DNA of 64,000 nt from Sphingomonas sp. Y57 (GTDB lineage: Bacteria; Pseudomonadota; Alphaproteobacteria; Sphingomonadales; Sphingomonadaceae). Positions 27,423-35,098 of the stretch are shown here, in pieces; position 1 is the first letter of the stretch; each line of letters begins with the position of its first letter. A program made the position numbers and the translations under genes. The DNA lies in NCBI RefSeq assembly GCF_001015195.1, contig NZ_LDES01000056.1, positions 26,646 to 90,645 on the forward strand, in the 5' to 3' direction. The notes beneath the pieces were generated by a model. The model made no database searches. It saw only the letters and a program-made list of their open reading frames with translations, and had not been told where the DNA came from.

Positions 27423-27617
27423 TTAGATCAGGGGCAATTGCTCGCCCTGATCGGCGCGGACCATGAAACAGGCGCGGGCAGCTTCAACAGCACGGCGATA
27501 ATGGATGGTGCCGAATTTCTCGGCTTCCTCGAACCCGACAGGGGCAAGCTCATCGGTCGGATAGACGGTATCGTAAACAGCACGGGCCGCCGCCCGCAAA
27601 CGGAGATCATGCTCCAT
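27423..27617 (-). CDS. Hypothetical protein, 64 aa
   Basis: ATG 27617 follows GAGGAAGCGGAA. The product (MEHDLRLRAAARAVYDTVYP...) is predicted helical with an acidic middle and ends EQLPLI. It is the first gene of a two-gene unit with the 135-aa gene 5 nt downstream. No domain is recognised. Confidence 0.55.
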   Translation of the reverse strand: MEHDLRLRAAARAVYDTVYPTDELAPVGFEEAEKFGTIHYRRAVEAARACFMVRADQGEQLPLI

Positions 27618-27760
27618 TTCCGCTTCCTCATAGAACGAATCTGATGGGCGGAATATGGAACATAGAGAGAACAAAATTCAAGCCCCCTTTTGGACCGGCT
27701 TTCGCTCCCAATCACGATCGGGATGCCGTAATGAGCGCTAGAAGGGATCGGGGGATTTCC

Positions 27761-28498
27761 ATGAGTGATGACCTGTTGGCCAAGGCGAAGGCCAAGTTGG
27801 ACCGCGAGCTACTGGACATAGAGAGTAGGCCCGACCTGTCCGACGATAAGAAGGTCGATCAAATTATCGTGATCTTCTCCACGGCCTGCGCAGCGATAGC
27901 TATCCAGCCGATACCTTTCGCCGACTTCTTCATTCTTACCCCATTGCAGGCCTACATGGGCGCTCGCCTAGCGGCCATCCGGGGCGTCCCGCTCAGCGAA
28001 GCTCAAGCTGCGGAGATCGTGAAGGAAATAATGGGCGTTGTCGGCATGGGTCTTGTTGCCCAGCAAGCAGGAATTGCCGCAGCCAAAATCTTCTTTCCGA
28101 TCGTAGGGGGTGTTGCCACCCTCCCGGTCGTGTTCGGGCTGACCTACGCCATCGGCAAGGTCATGGATTTTTATCTGTTAAACAAGGCGGCTGGTCGGGC
28201 TCCAAATGCAGCAGAACTAAAGGCGGCTTGGAAGCAAGCAGCCATTCTAGGAAAGTCGAAAGCTAAGCGCCATCGGCCAGCAAAGGAAGCACTCATAACC
28301 AATATCGCTACTAGACAAGTAGCAAAAATCATAACAATACCACCACCATGTGACGACAAAGTTAAAGACCCTCAGTCCGACGAGCCCGGCCTAGCAGAAG
28401 CGCTATTCAAGATTGGGTTTTTCTTAGGCCTGGCGGTGGCCGGTATATTTATCTTAATACATCTTATTTATGCAATTTTTCTCCCTACAGGATTCTAG
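27761..28498 (+). CDS. DUF697-like membrane protein
   Basis: The 245-aa protein begins with a helical cytoplasmic segment (MSDDLLAKAKAKLDRELLDIE), then a DUF697-type region at about residues 40-150: CAAIAIQPIPFADFFILTPLQAYMGARLAAIRG, a long helix, and GVGMGLVAQQAG...FPIVGGVATLPVVFGLTYAIG. A C-terminal hydrophobic helix ends in the membrane. In other bacteria DUF697 is often fused to or next to a small GTPase; none is present here. ATG 27761 follows GGGGGATTTCC; ATG 27731 is an alternative. The next gene starts 40 nt downstream. Confidence 0.7.
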   Translation: MSDDLLAKAKAKLDRELLDIESRPDLSDDKKVDQIIVIFSTACAAIAIQPIPFADFFILTPLQAYMGARLAAIRGVPLSEAQAAEIVKEIMGVVGMGLVAQQAGIAAAKIFFPIVGGVATLPVVFGLTYAIGKVMDFYLLNKAAGRAPNAAELKAAWKQAAILGKSKAKRHRPAKEALITNIATRQVAKIITIPPPCDDKVKDPQSDEPGLAEALFKIGFFLGLAVAGIFILIHLIYAIFLPTGF

Positions 28499-28538
28499 GA
28501 CTCTCAGACTCCCGCCGGAGGTGAGCAGTAAACGGCCT

Positions 28539-28853
28539 ATGAAGCAACATATCGCGAGTGTCCTAACGGCGGCCTTGGCAACAGCATCATATGCCCATAG
28601 CGGCGGGCTGAATGCCGAGGGATGCCATACGAACCGCAAGACAGGGGATTATCACTGTCATAGCGGAGGAGGCGGCAACAACGCTCCTAGGGGCTCTTAC
28701 GGCTTGATAGGATCGGGGTCGGGGTCATCGTCGAGACCATACCCCAATTGCGCCGCTGCTAGAGCGGCCGGGGCTGCACCTGTCTATGCAGGCACGCCGG
28801 GCTATGGTCCGCATCTGGATCGTGATGGTGATGGGGTAGGATGCGAGAGGTGA
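28539..28853 (+). CDS. Exported YHYH/Excalibur calcium-binding domain protein
   Basis: The 104-aa protein has a signal peptide (ASVLTAALATASYAHS), an N-terminal motif GGLNAEGCHTNRKTGDYHCH, a Ser/Gly linker and a C-terminal Excalibur domain, YPNCAAARAAGAAPVY...DRDGDGVGCE, where DxDxDGxGCE is the calcium-binding loop. Such proteins are extracellular and often occur with nucleases; here no nuclease domain is present. It follows the DUF697-like gene on the same strand. Confidence 0.85.
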   Translation: MKQHIASVLTAALATASYAHSGGLNAEGCHTNRKTGDYHCHSGGGGNNAPRGSYGLIGSGSGSSSRPYPNCAAARAAGAAPVYAGTPGYGPHLDRDGDGVGCER

Positions 28854-28894
28854 CTTCCGGGGGCAATAGCCCAAAATGCCTGGAACGGGGGTGG

Positions 28895-29527
28895 TTAGCT
28901 GCCACCATCCGGAATAACTCCGCTTTCGGAGTTTGCCCTGCCGGTTTCTCGAACAATGGGACGATCGCGAACGAGCATTGACGGTTCGAATTGCCATGCG
29001 GGGATAGTCGGTAGAGTTTCATCCGCTCCTTCAATTCGATAGTTAAACACCGGGCTAACAAGTAGACGTAGCGCGCGCAAGTCGCACGCTGCCGCATGGA
29101 GCGCGAAAAGATTAAAGTGGATATCTTCCATCTTTTCACGCTCTTTAATGCCGGTGAAGTTCATATTTACCCAGCATTCCGGATTATAATCCGACATCAC
29201 CGTTAGGAAGTGCGTAAGACGATCCCGGAAAAACTGGATATCCCCCATATGACTGAACAATTGGTCAACAAATTTCTTCCGGTCTTCATCCGCGCCTGTG
29301 ACCCGCAGAAGGCGCTTGATAGTATCTTTTAGGGGCGACATGCGCTGCCCGCCCAGCATAGCGATTACCGCATCATCCCGCTTTTCAAAGCGGGTAACCG
29401 CCGCATAGACTGAACATGTTAGCTCATGCTCAAGTGCCGTGTAGCTATGATGTAGCTCTCCCAACAGACGGAAGAAGTGCTCGGTCGCTTGGCCTTTGTT
29501 GAACGGGGCGGATGCGGTCTGGGCCAT
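28895..29527 (-). CDS. Hypothetical protein, 210 aa
   Basis: The soluble, largely helical product starts MAQTASAPFNKGQATEHFF. It has HHSYTALEHELTCSVYAAV, RKKFVDQLFSHMGDIQFFRDRLTHFLTVM and HFNLFALHAAACDLRALRLLV. The helical regularity and conserved-looking His/Phe positions suggest a real fold, possibly four-helix. An upstream ATG at 29593 would add 22 residues. No family is recognised. The gene is on the same strand as the membrane protein upstream, 79 nt away. Confidence 0.6.
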   Translation of the reverse strand: MAQTASAPFNKGQATEHFFRLLGELHHSYTALEHELTCSVYAAVTRFEKRDDAVIAMLGGQRMSPLKDTIKRLLRVTGADEDRKKFVDQLFSHMGDIQFFRDRLTHFLTVMSDYNPECWVNMNFTGIKEREKMEDIHFNLFALHAAACDLRALRLLVSPVFNYRIEGADETLPTIPAWQFEPSMLVRDRPIVRETGRANSESGVIPDGGS

Positions 29528-29606
29528 GAGGCATATTGCTCGTGTTTGTGACGTGTGCAACGGGGTCGCGTGCCGCCTTTCGATCCAGTGCATTGCAACA
29601 GGGCGC

Positions 29607-30422
29607 CTATCTAGCCTTCGCCCTTATTCTAGCAGGCCACTTATAATACCAGAGAAATCGCTTCCAAAACCCTCCCCGTGGTGGCGGAGTATATATCCAC
29701 CATGGTTCGGGGATGCGAAGGATTGTAGAGCAATTTGTATCTAAAATTTCTTTCGTGCCATCGGGCGTAACAACAAGGTGATTTCTACCAATCTGCCTCA
29801 GAACAGCGGATTCGCCACATTTAGGGTTCTCATATTTCGCAACATTGAAAACAGAAAAGCGATCTTCGTGTCCTCGATCTAGGCCGCTGGTAAACGATGT
29901 CACCAAGAATGATACGATAATCATCGTGGCTAGAAGGGAAGGCCTGTCCAATTTGCTTCGAACGCCGATATAAGCGGACAGAAGTAAAATAAAGGGAATG
30001 ACGGCAACATTAGGGGCAACTAAAGAAACATATTCCCATTCCATGAATGCGTCGTAAATCACATAAATTGCAACGACCAGCACGGCGATGACAATACCGA
30101 TCATCACTATCATCATTATTGCGCGTATGACTATAGCTAGAGCGGTAGGCGCCCCGTCCGATCCTGACTCGATCGTTAAAGGCTGGAAAAATTTTGGTTG
30201 GAAGACCAGGAAGAATAGCACGGGCATAGCCAACCCCTGCACGTAGATCGATGGCATATCTCCAAGAGCGGAACTTGTGATGTCGTCGGTAGTAAAAAGG
30301 CTTGATATTTTGGCGCCAAAGCCGGCCCCGTACCCGAACAGATAGACGACCGTGGCGATCAGGTGGAATACAGGTATTACGACCCACCAATCGATAAGTT
30401 TATCGGGTAGGCGCAGTCTCAC
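29607..30422 (-). CDS. Multi-pass membrane protein, unknown
   Basis: GTG 30422 is chosen because GGGAGAGCGACC precedes it; ATG 30476 would add 18 residues. The 271-aa product has about five membrane segments: WWVVIPVFHLIATVVYLFGY, VQGLAMPVLFFLVFQP, AIVIRAIMMIVMIGIVIAVLVVAIYVIY, VAVIPFILLLSAYIG and LLATMIIVSFLVTSF. A C-terminal soluble domain (FNVAKYENPKCGESAVLRQIG... NCSTILRIP) follows. It directly follows the EF-Tu-domain-like gene, probably as an operon. No family is recognised. Confidence 0.65.
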   Translation of the reverse strand: MRLRLPDKLIDWWVVIPVFHLIATVVYLFGYGAGFGAKISSLFTTDDITSSALGDMPSIYVQGLAMPVLFFLVFQPKFFQPLTIESGSDGAPTALAIVIRAIMMIVMIGIVIAVLVVAIYVIYDAFMEWEYVSLVAPNVAVIPFILLLSAYIGVRSKLDRPSLLATMIIVSFLVTSFTSGLDRGHEDRFSVFNVAKYENPKCGESAVLRQIGRNHLVVTPDGTKEILDTNCSTILRIPEPWWIYTPPPRGGFWKRFLWYYKWPARIRAKAR

Positions 30423-30481
30423 GGTCGCTCTCCCAGGCGATTGTAATGGCCGGTCTCCACAACCGGCCCACTTCACATCAT

Positions 30482-30997
30482 TTACTTCTTGCCACTGCCA
30501 CCTTGGGTTGGAGGCTTTCCACTACCCCCTTGACCGGACGTGGGCTGGTGGCCTGCAGTATCTGTTCTCGGAGGCGTCGAGGACGTAGGCTGGTAACCCT
30601 TTTCGATGGGTACATAGCCTTCATTAATGTGTCGGCCTCCGCCTGAGTTGTCTGCTGTCATACTAGGTCGCAACTCATTAACCGAGGGTAGAACCTCTAG
30701 GATGGTACCGATGCCGACGAGCTTGGCGGCTTCCTGGATGCGCCATTCGCGACCGGGGTAGATTTGCCCCTCAAGACCAGGCCAGTTCCAAAGCGTGATA
30801 GGCAGATCGATGCTGTCGCCGGGATGCAACTCCGTGCCGTCTGGCAGTTCGATAAAGCCGATTGTCATTTCGCGATCATCTGGGCCGAAGAAGTTGTGGT
30901 TCGGACGGTAGCTCCCTTTGATCGACGAAGTGCGGCCGCCCTCGGCTGTGGACAGCAGCCGGACGTTGGCTCTTACGGAAACGGTCTCGTTGCTCAT
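30482..30997 (-). CDS. Solo EF-Tu domain III-like beta-barrel protein
   Basis: The 171-aa protein has residues 5-105 that resemble domain III of elongation factor Tu: VRANVRLLSTAEGGRT, then KGSYRPNHNFF, IGFIELPDGTELHPGD, and GREWRIQEAAKLVGIGTILEVL (EF-Tu: EGGR, GYRPQFYF, ELPEG..M.PGD, AIREGGRTVGAGVV). There is no GTPase domain I or domain II. The C-terminal 60 residues are Gly/Ser/Pro/Thr rich and disordered (SGQGGSGKPPTQGGSGKK). EF-Tu domain III contacts tRNA and EF-Ts, so a role as a mimic or translation-linked factor is possible but unproven. Confidence 0.7.
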   Translation of the reverse strand: MSNETVSVRANVRLLSTAEGGRTSSIKGSYRPNHNFFGPDDREMTIGFIELPDGTELHPGDSIDLPITLWNWPGLEGQIYPGREWRIQEAAKLVGIGTILEVLPSVNELRPSMTADNSGGGRHINEGYVPIEKGYQPTSSTPPRTDTAGHQPTSGQGGSGKPPTQGGSGKK

Positions 30998-31080
30998 CGG
31001 TGCCTCTTTGCAAGGAGAGTAGCCACTTCAACGACTACGACAACCTTCCCTTGCAAGAGCAAAGATGATTCAGCGTCGGC

Positions 31081-31179
31081 ATGAGCCGATACGACCTGAC
31101 CGATTTCGAGTGGCATGTGATCGAACCACTGCTGCCCAATAAGCCGCAGACGCCAACTCGTTGTCCAAATAGGTCCTGA
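31081..31179 (+). pseudogene. IS5-family transposase N-terminal relic
   Basis: The frame MSRYDLTDFEWHVIEPLLPNKP matches the invariant start of IS5-family (IS1031-like) DDE transposases. The match ends after about 22 codons and the frame stops at TGA 31177-31179. No terminal inverted repeats or catalytic region remain nearby. It marks past transposition in the island. Confidence 0.7.
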
Positions 31180-31194
31180 AATTGATTTAAAAGC

Positions 31195-31273
31195 CGCCCT
31201 ACAGCACGAAAAATGAAATCCGGTTGATAAACAGACAAAGTAAATAAAATCACTCCTGGACGCTTATAGGGCA
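31195..31273 (+). ncRNA. Possible divergent third copy of the structured 3' element
   Basis: gccctacagcacgaaaaatg ... gataaacagac ... gcttatagggc has the same order as copy A (gccc-tacagc, gat-acag, closing stem) but much lower identity. It lies just after the IS5 relic. The stretch 30998-31481 holds nothing else I can support. Confidence 0.25.
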
Positions 31274-31481
31274 AAATAGAGGCATATCTATTTTAAAGGC
31301 TAACTCTCAATCCAAAATCTAAAGCAACCGCTTAGCGGGAACTCAGATAGCGAGCGCGCCAATGAGGGCGACGCGATCGCGGCCTGAGGTTGTAGTTTCC
31401 CCGATTTCGGGGCGGACCCGGCTGCGATATCTAATCGGCTGGCCTGGGCGGTGCGTCTACCGCTAAGCCGGGGGGATATCT

Positions 31482-31760
31482 ATGCTGATCACGATCATGC
31501 TCGCGTCGGCGGCAGCACAATCGAGCCCGCCATCGGCCGCGCCCATCGGGTCGGCCCGGTCGGTAATAGAGGCCCAGCTCCAATCGGCACCCCGCGTTGA
31601 CGATCAGATGTCGCCGGAGGAAGCGGACATTGTCCAGCGGAAGTATCTGGAATCGATTGGCAAGCCCGCCGAGGGATCGCGACATTGCGGAAAGGACATC
31701 GGCTGCGCGCTCGATCGAAAGTACGACATCATGGAGCGCGCTGTCGAGCCTCGTCCGTGA
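31482..31760 (+). CDS. Small exported hypothetical protein, 92 aa
   Basis: ATG 31482 follows CCGGGGGGATATCT. A short signal-like N-terminus (MLITIMLASAAAQ) is followed by a Pro/Ser-rich linker and a conserved-looking segment MSPEEADIVQRKYLESIGKPAEGSRHCGKDIGCALDRKYDIM with two Cys. It converges on the resolvase gene. No family is recognised. Higher GC than neighbouring cargo suggests a different source or a core-like origin. Confidence 0.55.
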   Translation: MLITIMLASAAAQSSPPSAAPIGSARSVIEAQLQSAPRVDDQMSPEEADIVQRKYLESIGKPAEGSRHCGKDIGCALDRKYDIMERAVEPRP

Positions 31761-31788
31761 TGGTTGCGGGTCCGTGGCCCGAACCGCG

Positions 31789-32340
31789 TCAACCAGCCCC
31801 CTCCAATGCCCTATAGACACTTCCCCGGCCTATCCCCAACTCGCGGGCAATATGGGCGGGCTTCATACCCTGGGCCTTCAACCGCCGAACTTCATCCACG
31901 GGAACAGAAGGCTTGCGACCTTTATATACGCCAGCGGCTTTAGCCTTCGATATGCCCTCCATCTGGCGTTCGCGGCGGATTGCGGTTTCAAACTGGGCAA
32001 ACACAGCCAGCATTTGAAGGAAGGCAACCCCGGCTGGGGTTGAGGTATCAATGGGTTGTTCTGTTGCCCGCAGGAACGCGCCGCGCTCCTTTACCAGGGC
32101 AACGATCCTTTCAAGGTCCGCCACCGATCGAGCAAGGCGATCAATCCTCGTTACCATTAGGGCATCACCAGCGCGCAGGAAGGAGAGGACGGTATCAAGC
32201 TCTGCCCTACCCTCTGTCGTGGTGCCGCTCTTTTTTTCGGATCGGACGATCGTACAGCCCGCAGCCTTCAACGCGGCTTCCTGAATCGAACAATCCTGAT
32301 CGTCGGTGCTGACTCGAGCATAGCCAATGATGGTCGACAT
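31789..32340 (-). CDS. Serine recombinase (resolvase/invertase family)
   Basis: The 183-aa small serine recombinase has catalytic Ser in GYARVSTDDQD near residue 10, the LxR motifs MVTRIDRLARSVADLERIV and FAQFETAIRRERQMEGI, a linker KGRKPSVPVDEV, and a C-terminal helix-turn-helix (AHIARELGIGRGSVYRAL). It probably resolves or inverts DNA segments of a transposon or island. ATG 32340 fits the family start MSTIIGYARVS; an upstream in-frame TTG at 32355 is possible. It is divergent from the 238-aa gene, with only 28 nt between them. Confidence 0.93.
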   Translation of the reverse strand: MSTIIGYARVSTDDQDCSIQEAALKAAGCTIVRSEKKSGTTTEGRAELDTVLSFLRAGDALMVTRIDRLARSVADLERIVALVKERGAFLRATEQPIDTSTPAGVAFLQMLAVFAQFETAIRRERQMEGISKAKAAGVYKGRKPSVPVDEVRRLKAQGMKPAHIARELGIGRGSVYRALEGAG

Positions 32341-32368
32341 GGAGAAGTGTCTCAATAGACTCTAGACC

Positions 32369-33085
32369 ATGACCTTATATGTGTCCGAAAATTCGGAGTC
32401 AACCCTATTGGAACAGTTTTATTGTCCCGCCGAAATGTTCGATAAGGGTATACTTTATCGGGCGGATCGGATGTCAGAGGTTACATTGAGCATGGTGCAA
32501 TACCGGGAAAGCGCAGACCTGCGGCTTGACCGCATAATTCATTTTTTCACGATTGGTCCCGTCGGGTCAATGCGAACTCACCTCGATGAGTGGGCGGCAT
32601 ACTTTTATGGTGGCGGGTTGCTCACCAGGAGCTGTCGACAGCGCTGGTTCAATAATCCGTGCCCCTGGAAAGAGGCTCAGCGGCTATTTGATCATATGGA
32701 TTGGATCACCCCCGCAGCAGCCGCCATTCTTAAAAGAGGATTGATGCGCGACCTTGCCGTCAAAAAACCCAAGGGCGGCATTTCTTCGCCTTTCAGGCTC
32801 ATCGTCGACCATGCTGTCCCCGTGAAGGTCCTGCGTGATACGATCGGCGCCAACCCGGCTTTGTGGTACCGAGAACCGCTCGAAAAATTCTTATGCCAGC
32901 ATTTCCGGCGAGGAGTATTGACGATTGATGAGGATGCCCGGCTTAGCTCGTGTTACAGCGGAAACCAGTGGAGCTTGAAAGCAAGAATGCCTTCCGGATG
33001 GAAGCTCGGCTCTGATCCGTTTGCTCGATATACCGCTATCGGGCTGAAAAACGTGAAGGAAGCCGAGAACCACTGTTCAAGTTAG
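32369..33085 (+). CDS. Hypothetical protein, 238 aa
   Basis: The soluble product begins MTLYVSENSESTLLEQFYCP. It has an aromatic and Arg-rich middle (HLDEWAAYFYGGGLLTRSCRQRWFNNPCPWKEA), then FRLIVDHAVPVKVLRDTIG and CQHFRRGVLTIDEDARLSS near the C-terminus. The DHAVPV segment recalls the core of HNH-type nucleases, where D-H-x-x-P occurs, but a full zinc/HNH motif is not visible, so I do not call it. Head-to-head pairing with the resolvase suggests a shared promoter region. No family is recognised. Confidence 0.55.
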   Translation: MTLYVSENSESTLLEQFYCPAEMFDKGILYRADRMSEVTLSMVQYRESADLRLDRIIHFFTIGPVGSMRTHLDEWAAYFYGGGLLTRSCRQRWFNNPCPWKEAQRLFDHMDWITPAAAAILKRGLMRDLAVKKPKGGISSPFRLIVDHAVPVKVLRDTIGANPALWYREPLEKFLCQHFRRGVLTIDEDARLSSCYSGNQWSLKARMPSGWKLGSDPFARYTAIGLKNVKEAENHCSS

Positions 33086-33816
33086 ATGCGACAGCTTCGA
33101 ACTGGCCCCATCTCGCTAATCCAAAATTTCGTCCACAGATTCTTTTGTTGCGGATAAGTTCGGCGAAACAGGTGGATTCGACTAAGCCCTTGAACAGTAT
33201 CACTATTTTATTGTGTCAAGGGGCTGAAACTCGTTCCGTGGATGCGACGAACCGAGTCCCCGAACCGTCATTTTGACTCTTGAACTGTGACTCAGAAGAG
33301 GCACTATAGGTTGCATTCGGTACCTGGGTTGCGAACTCGCACGGTGCCGCAGGTTTCGGGGGGCAACCCTCGTTCGAGAAGGCACCAGCTCAAACTGGAG
33401 CCGAGAAGCACGGAACGGGTGACGTTATCTTGGCGGATAACGCAGCCCCTTCCAAAAGGGTTACGGCACCCGTCATCCGTTCCGTGCTTCGCCATCCTGC
33501 TACAAAACGTGGCGTCGATCCACCAACATTTTGTCAGAATGCGGCGAGGCGTTTTATCGCATTCGTCCTGATGTGCGTACCGGTTATGCCGCTCAATCTG
33601 CCGGTGATTGTTCGAGCCAGGACAGGAAACCGTTCGCAATCCTATCGCGACCATCATGCGCGGGCGCGGCCTAGTTATAGAGGCGGCGCGAAATTAGGTC
33701 CCTCTGGAGACGATGTCCTAGAAAAAACTCGACCTCCTTTGCTCCAATCGATTCCCAGCCAACCCCTCCAGAAATCCTAGCATCACACATCAGAAACAAA
33801 GAAACCAAATTTCCAT
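33086..33816. other. Gene-free stretch of 731 nt with strong secondary structure
   Basis: I find no credible gene on either strand. A near-inverted pair, agcccttga / tcaaggggct, spans about 33187-33228, and the main structure is the branched hairpin at 33405-33490. The GC content is intermediate. Confidence 0.5.
33405..33490. repeat. Long branched hairpin (20-bp outer stem with two inner hairpins)
   Basis: The outer arms 33405-33424 and 33471-33490 pair over 20 bp with a single G-T. Inside lie two further hairpins: cgttatc/gataacg within 33423-33442 and ccctt/aaggg at 33447-33460. It does not show the RYYYAAC/GTTRRRY ends of an integron attC site. It could be a structured RNA or the inverted ends of a degraded element. 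Confidence 0.6.
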
Positions 33817-34608
33817 CTATTTCCAATCGAGTCCCTTCGTTTCAAATGTAAACTGACGGCTACCGTTTTGATATAGTGGAACTTCAACAATCGTCTGATT
33901 GGATTTTATCATAGAATTTAGAAATTTCCTTGCAGAAATAATAAAGGAAACCTCCGACGTTCCGTCTGCCGCGCCGGTACAGCTGAATCGTTGAATGGGC
34001 CCATTATCGAATTTTATAGAAAGGTAACTCTCGGTGTAGCTTCGACATAATATCTGTCCCTTATCTATGGAGAAAATGATATTTAATCCATCTGTACTTC
34101 TTTTGCGGACTTGAAGCCTTCCATAAACTTCACCATAGGGAAATCCGAGATTTACAGAGTTTTCACTGGACAAATTCGCGTACCTGTCGGTCGTACCGCG
34201 CATTCTGTCGTAGTCTCCGGAATAAACCCATTTTCCGGTCGAACTCTTCCTTTCAACCGTTGGAATTGAGCCGTTGGCAATTCCGGCCTCAACCTTCGCT
34301 CTTAGTGCGGCAGCATCAGCTTCCATATCGCGATCAGGCTCAGCTTTAAGCTCTGGTACTGTTGGCTGCTTGACCACCTGCACGGGAGTCTGCGGCGCAA
34401 ATCCGGACCAGAAAAGGCCGATGACTGCCGCCACAGCCCCGCCTCCCACTAGCACCGGAACAAACTTCGACCGGCGAGAAGCGGCGGGCTGATTGCGCAC
34501 CCTAGCGTCGACGCTCTTTACGGCCGTTGGAGCCGACCGCGCGCTACCGCAATGTCGACAAAATCTGGAATCTGGCTCCAGCGATTGACCGCAGTTTTTA
34601 CAGTGCAT
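33817..34608 (-). CDS. Zinc-ribbon membrane protein, 263 aa
   Basis: ATG 34608 follows GGGGGGGGAATAAG. The N-terminus is a zinc ribbon with four Cys (CKNCGQ...FCRHCG), then a basic linker, one membrane helix (FVPVLVGGGAVAAVIGLFW) and an extracytoplasmic domain of about 190 residues (KWVYSGDYDRMRGTTDRYANLSSENSVNLGFPYG...). The last 100 residues are beta-rich and include QILCRSYTESYLSIKFDNGPI. The zinc-ribbon plus single-helix layout is common in small sensors and envelope proteins. Function is unknown. Confidence 0.75.
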   Translation of the reverse strand: MHCKNCGQSLEPDSRFCRHCGSARSAPTAVKSVDARVRNQPAASRRSKFVPVLVGGGAVAAVIGLFWSGFAPQTPVQVVKQPTVPELKAEPDRDMEADAAALRAKVEAGIANGSIPTVERKSSTGKWVYSGDYDRMRGTTDRYANLSSENSVNLGFPYGEVYGRLQVRKRSTDGLNIIFSIDKGQILCRSYTESYLSIKFDNGPIQRFSCTGAADGTSEVSFIISARKFLNSMIKSNQTIVEVPLYQNGSRQFTFETKGLDWK

Positions 34609-35008
34609 CTTATTCCCCCCCCCTTCGAGAGGGTAGATCATGAGAGGTCAGGAAGTCCAACCATCAGGCATCGCGCGACCCTATATCAAACCCTGCCTTG
34701 CTTCACGCGGCGCAGGAGCACGATCGGATATCACTTCTCGGCGAACCGCTAGATTTCCATGGTTCAGTCTGGCCTGACAGGCGAAGAACCCGAAGCGGCA
34801 AGGTCTGCGCTCGCCGATCCTTCCTGATCATTAGAAACCGGAACTGGAACGCAGCCGTGTGGCTTTTCAGGATAGGAAAGTGTGACGGCTTTAGTTTTGA
34901 AACTAAAACATCCCCTTCTTTAATATTCTTACGTTAAATTCGATCCCTGTAAATTATACGATCACATTTAATTTAGAATATCCTACACTAGTACTTGGCA
35001 AACATTAC

Positions 35009-35048
35009 GTTAAATTAGGTTAAATCCAGTTAAATCAAGTTAACACGT
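35009..35048 (+). repeat. Four tandem 10-bp repeats (GTTAAATNNN)
   Basis: GTTAAATTAG, GTTAAATCCA, GTTAAATCAA and GTTAACACGT follow each other with exact 10-bp spacing, one helical turn each. An additional GTTAAATTCG is at 34933. They end 21 nt before the -35 box of the promoter at 35070, so they could be operator or activator sites; replication-type iterons are another possibility. Confidence 0.65.
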
Positions 35049-35069
35049 GCGGATTACCTAGGACAATCA

Positions 35070-35098
35070 TTGACATATACACACCTATCTGGTATAAA
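35070..35098 (+). promoter_or_regulatory. Consensus sigma70 promoter with no gene downstream
   Basis: TTGACA (35070-35075), a 17-nt spacer and TATAAA (35093-35098) match the ideal housekeeping promoter in eleven of twelve positions. Transcription would start near 35105 and run into about 490 nt without a credible coding frame. A stem of tgata/tatca with inner cctg/cagg is seen around 35319-35351. Confidence 0.65.

Noticed and set aside
33405..33490. Integron attC site
   Set aside because: The structure is attC-like in shape, but the RYYYAAC and GTTRRRY ends are missing and there is no integron integrase.
33430..33780. Possible 116-aa coding frame in the gene-free stretch
   Set aside because: It has no ribosome binding site, no protein-like composition or recognised motif, and it runs through the branched hairpin at 33405-33490.
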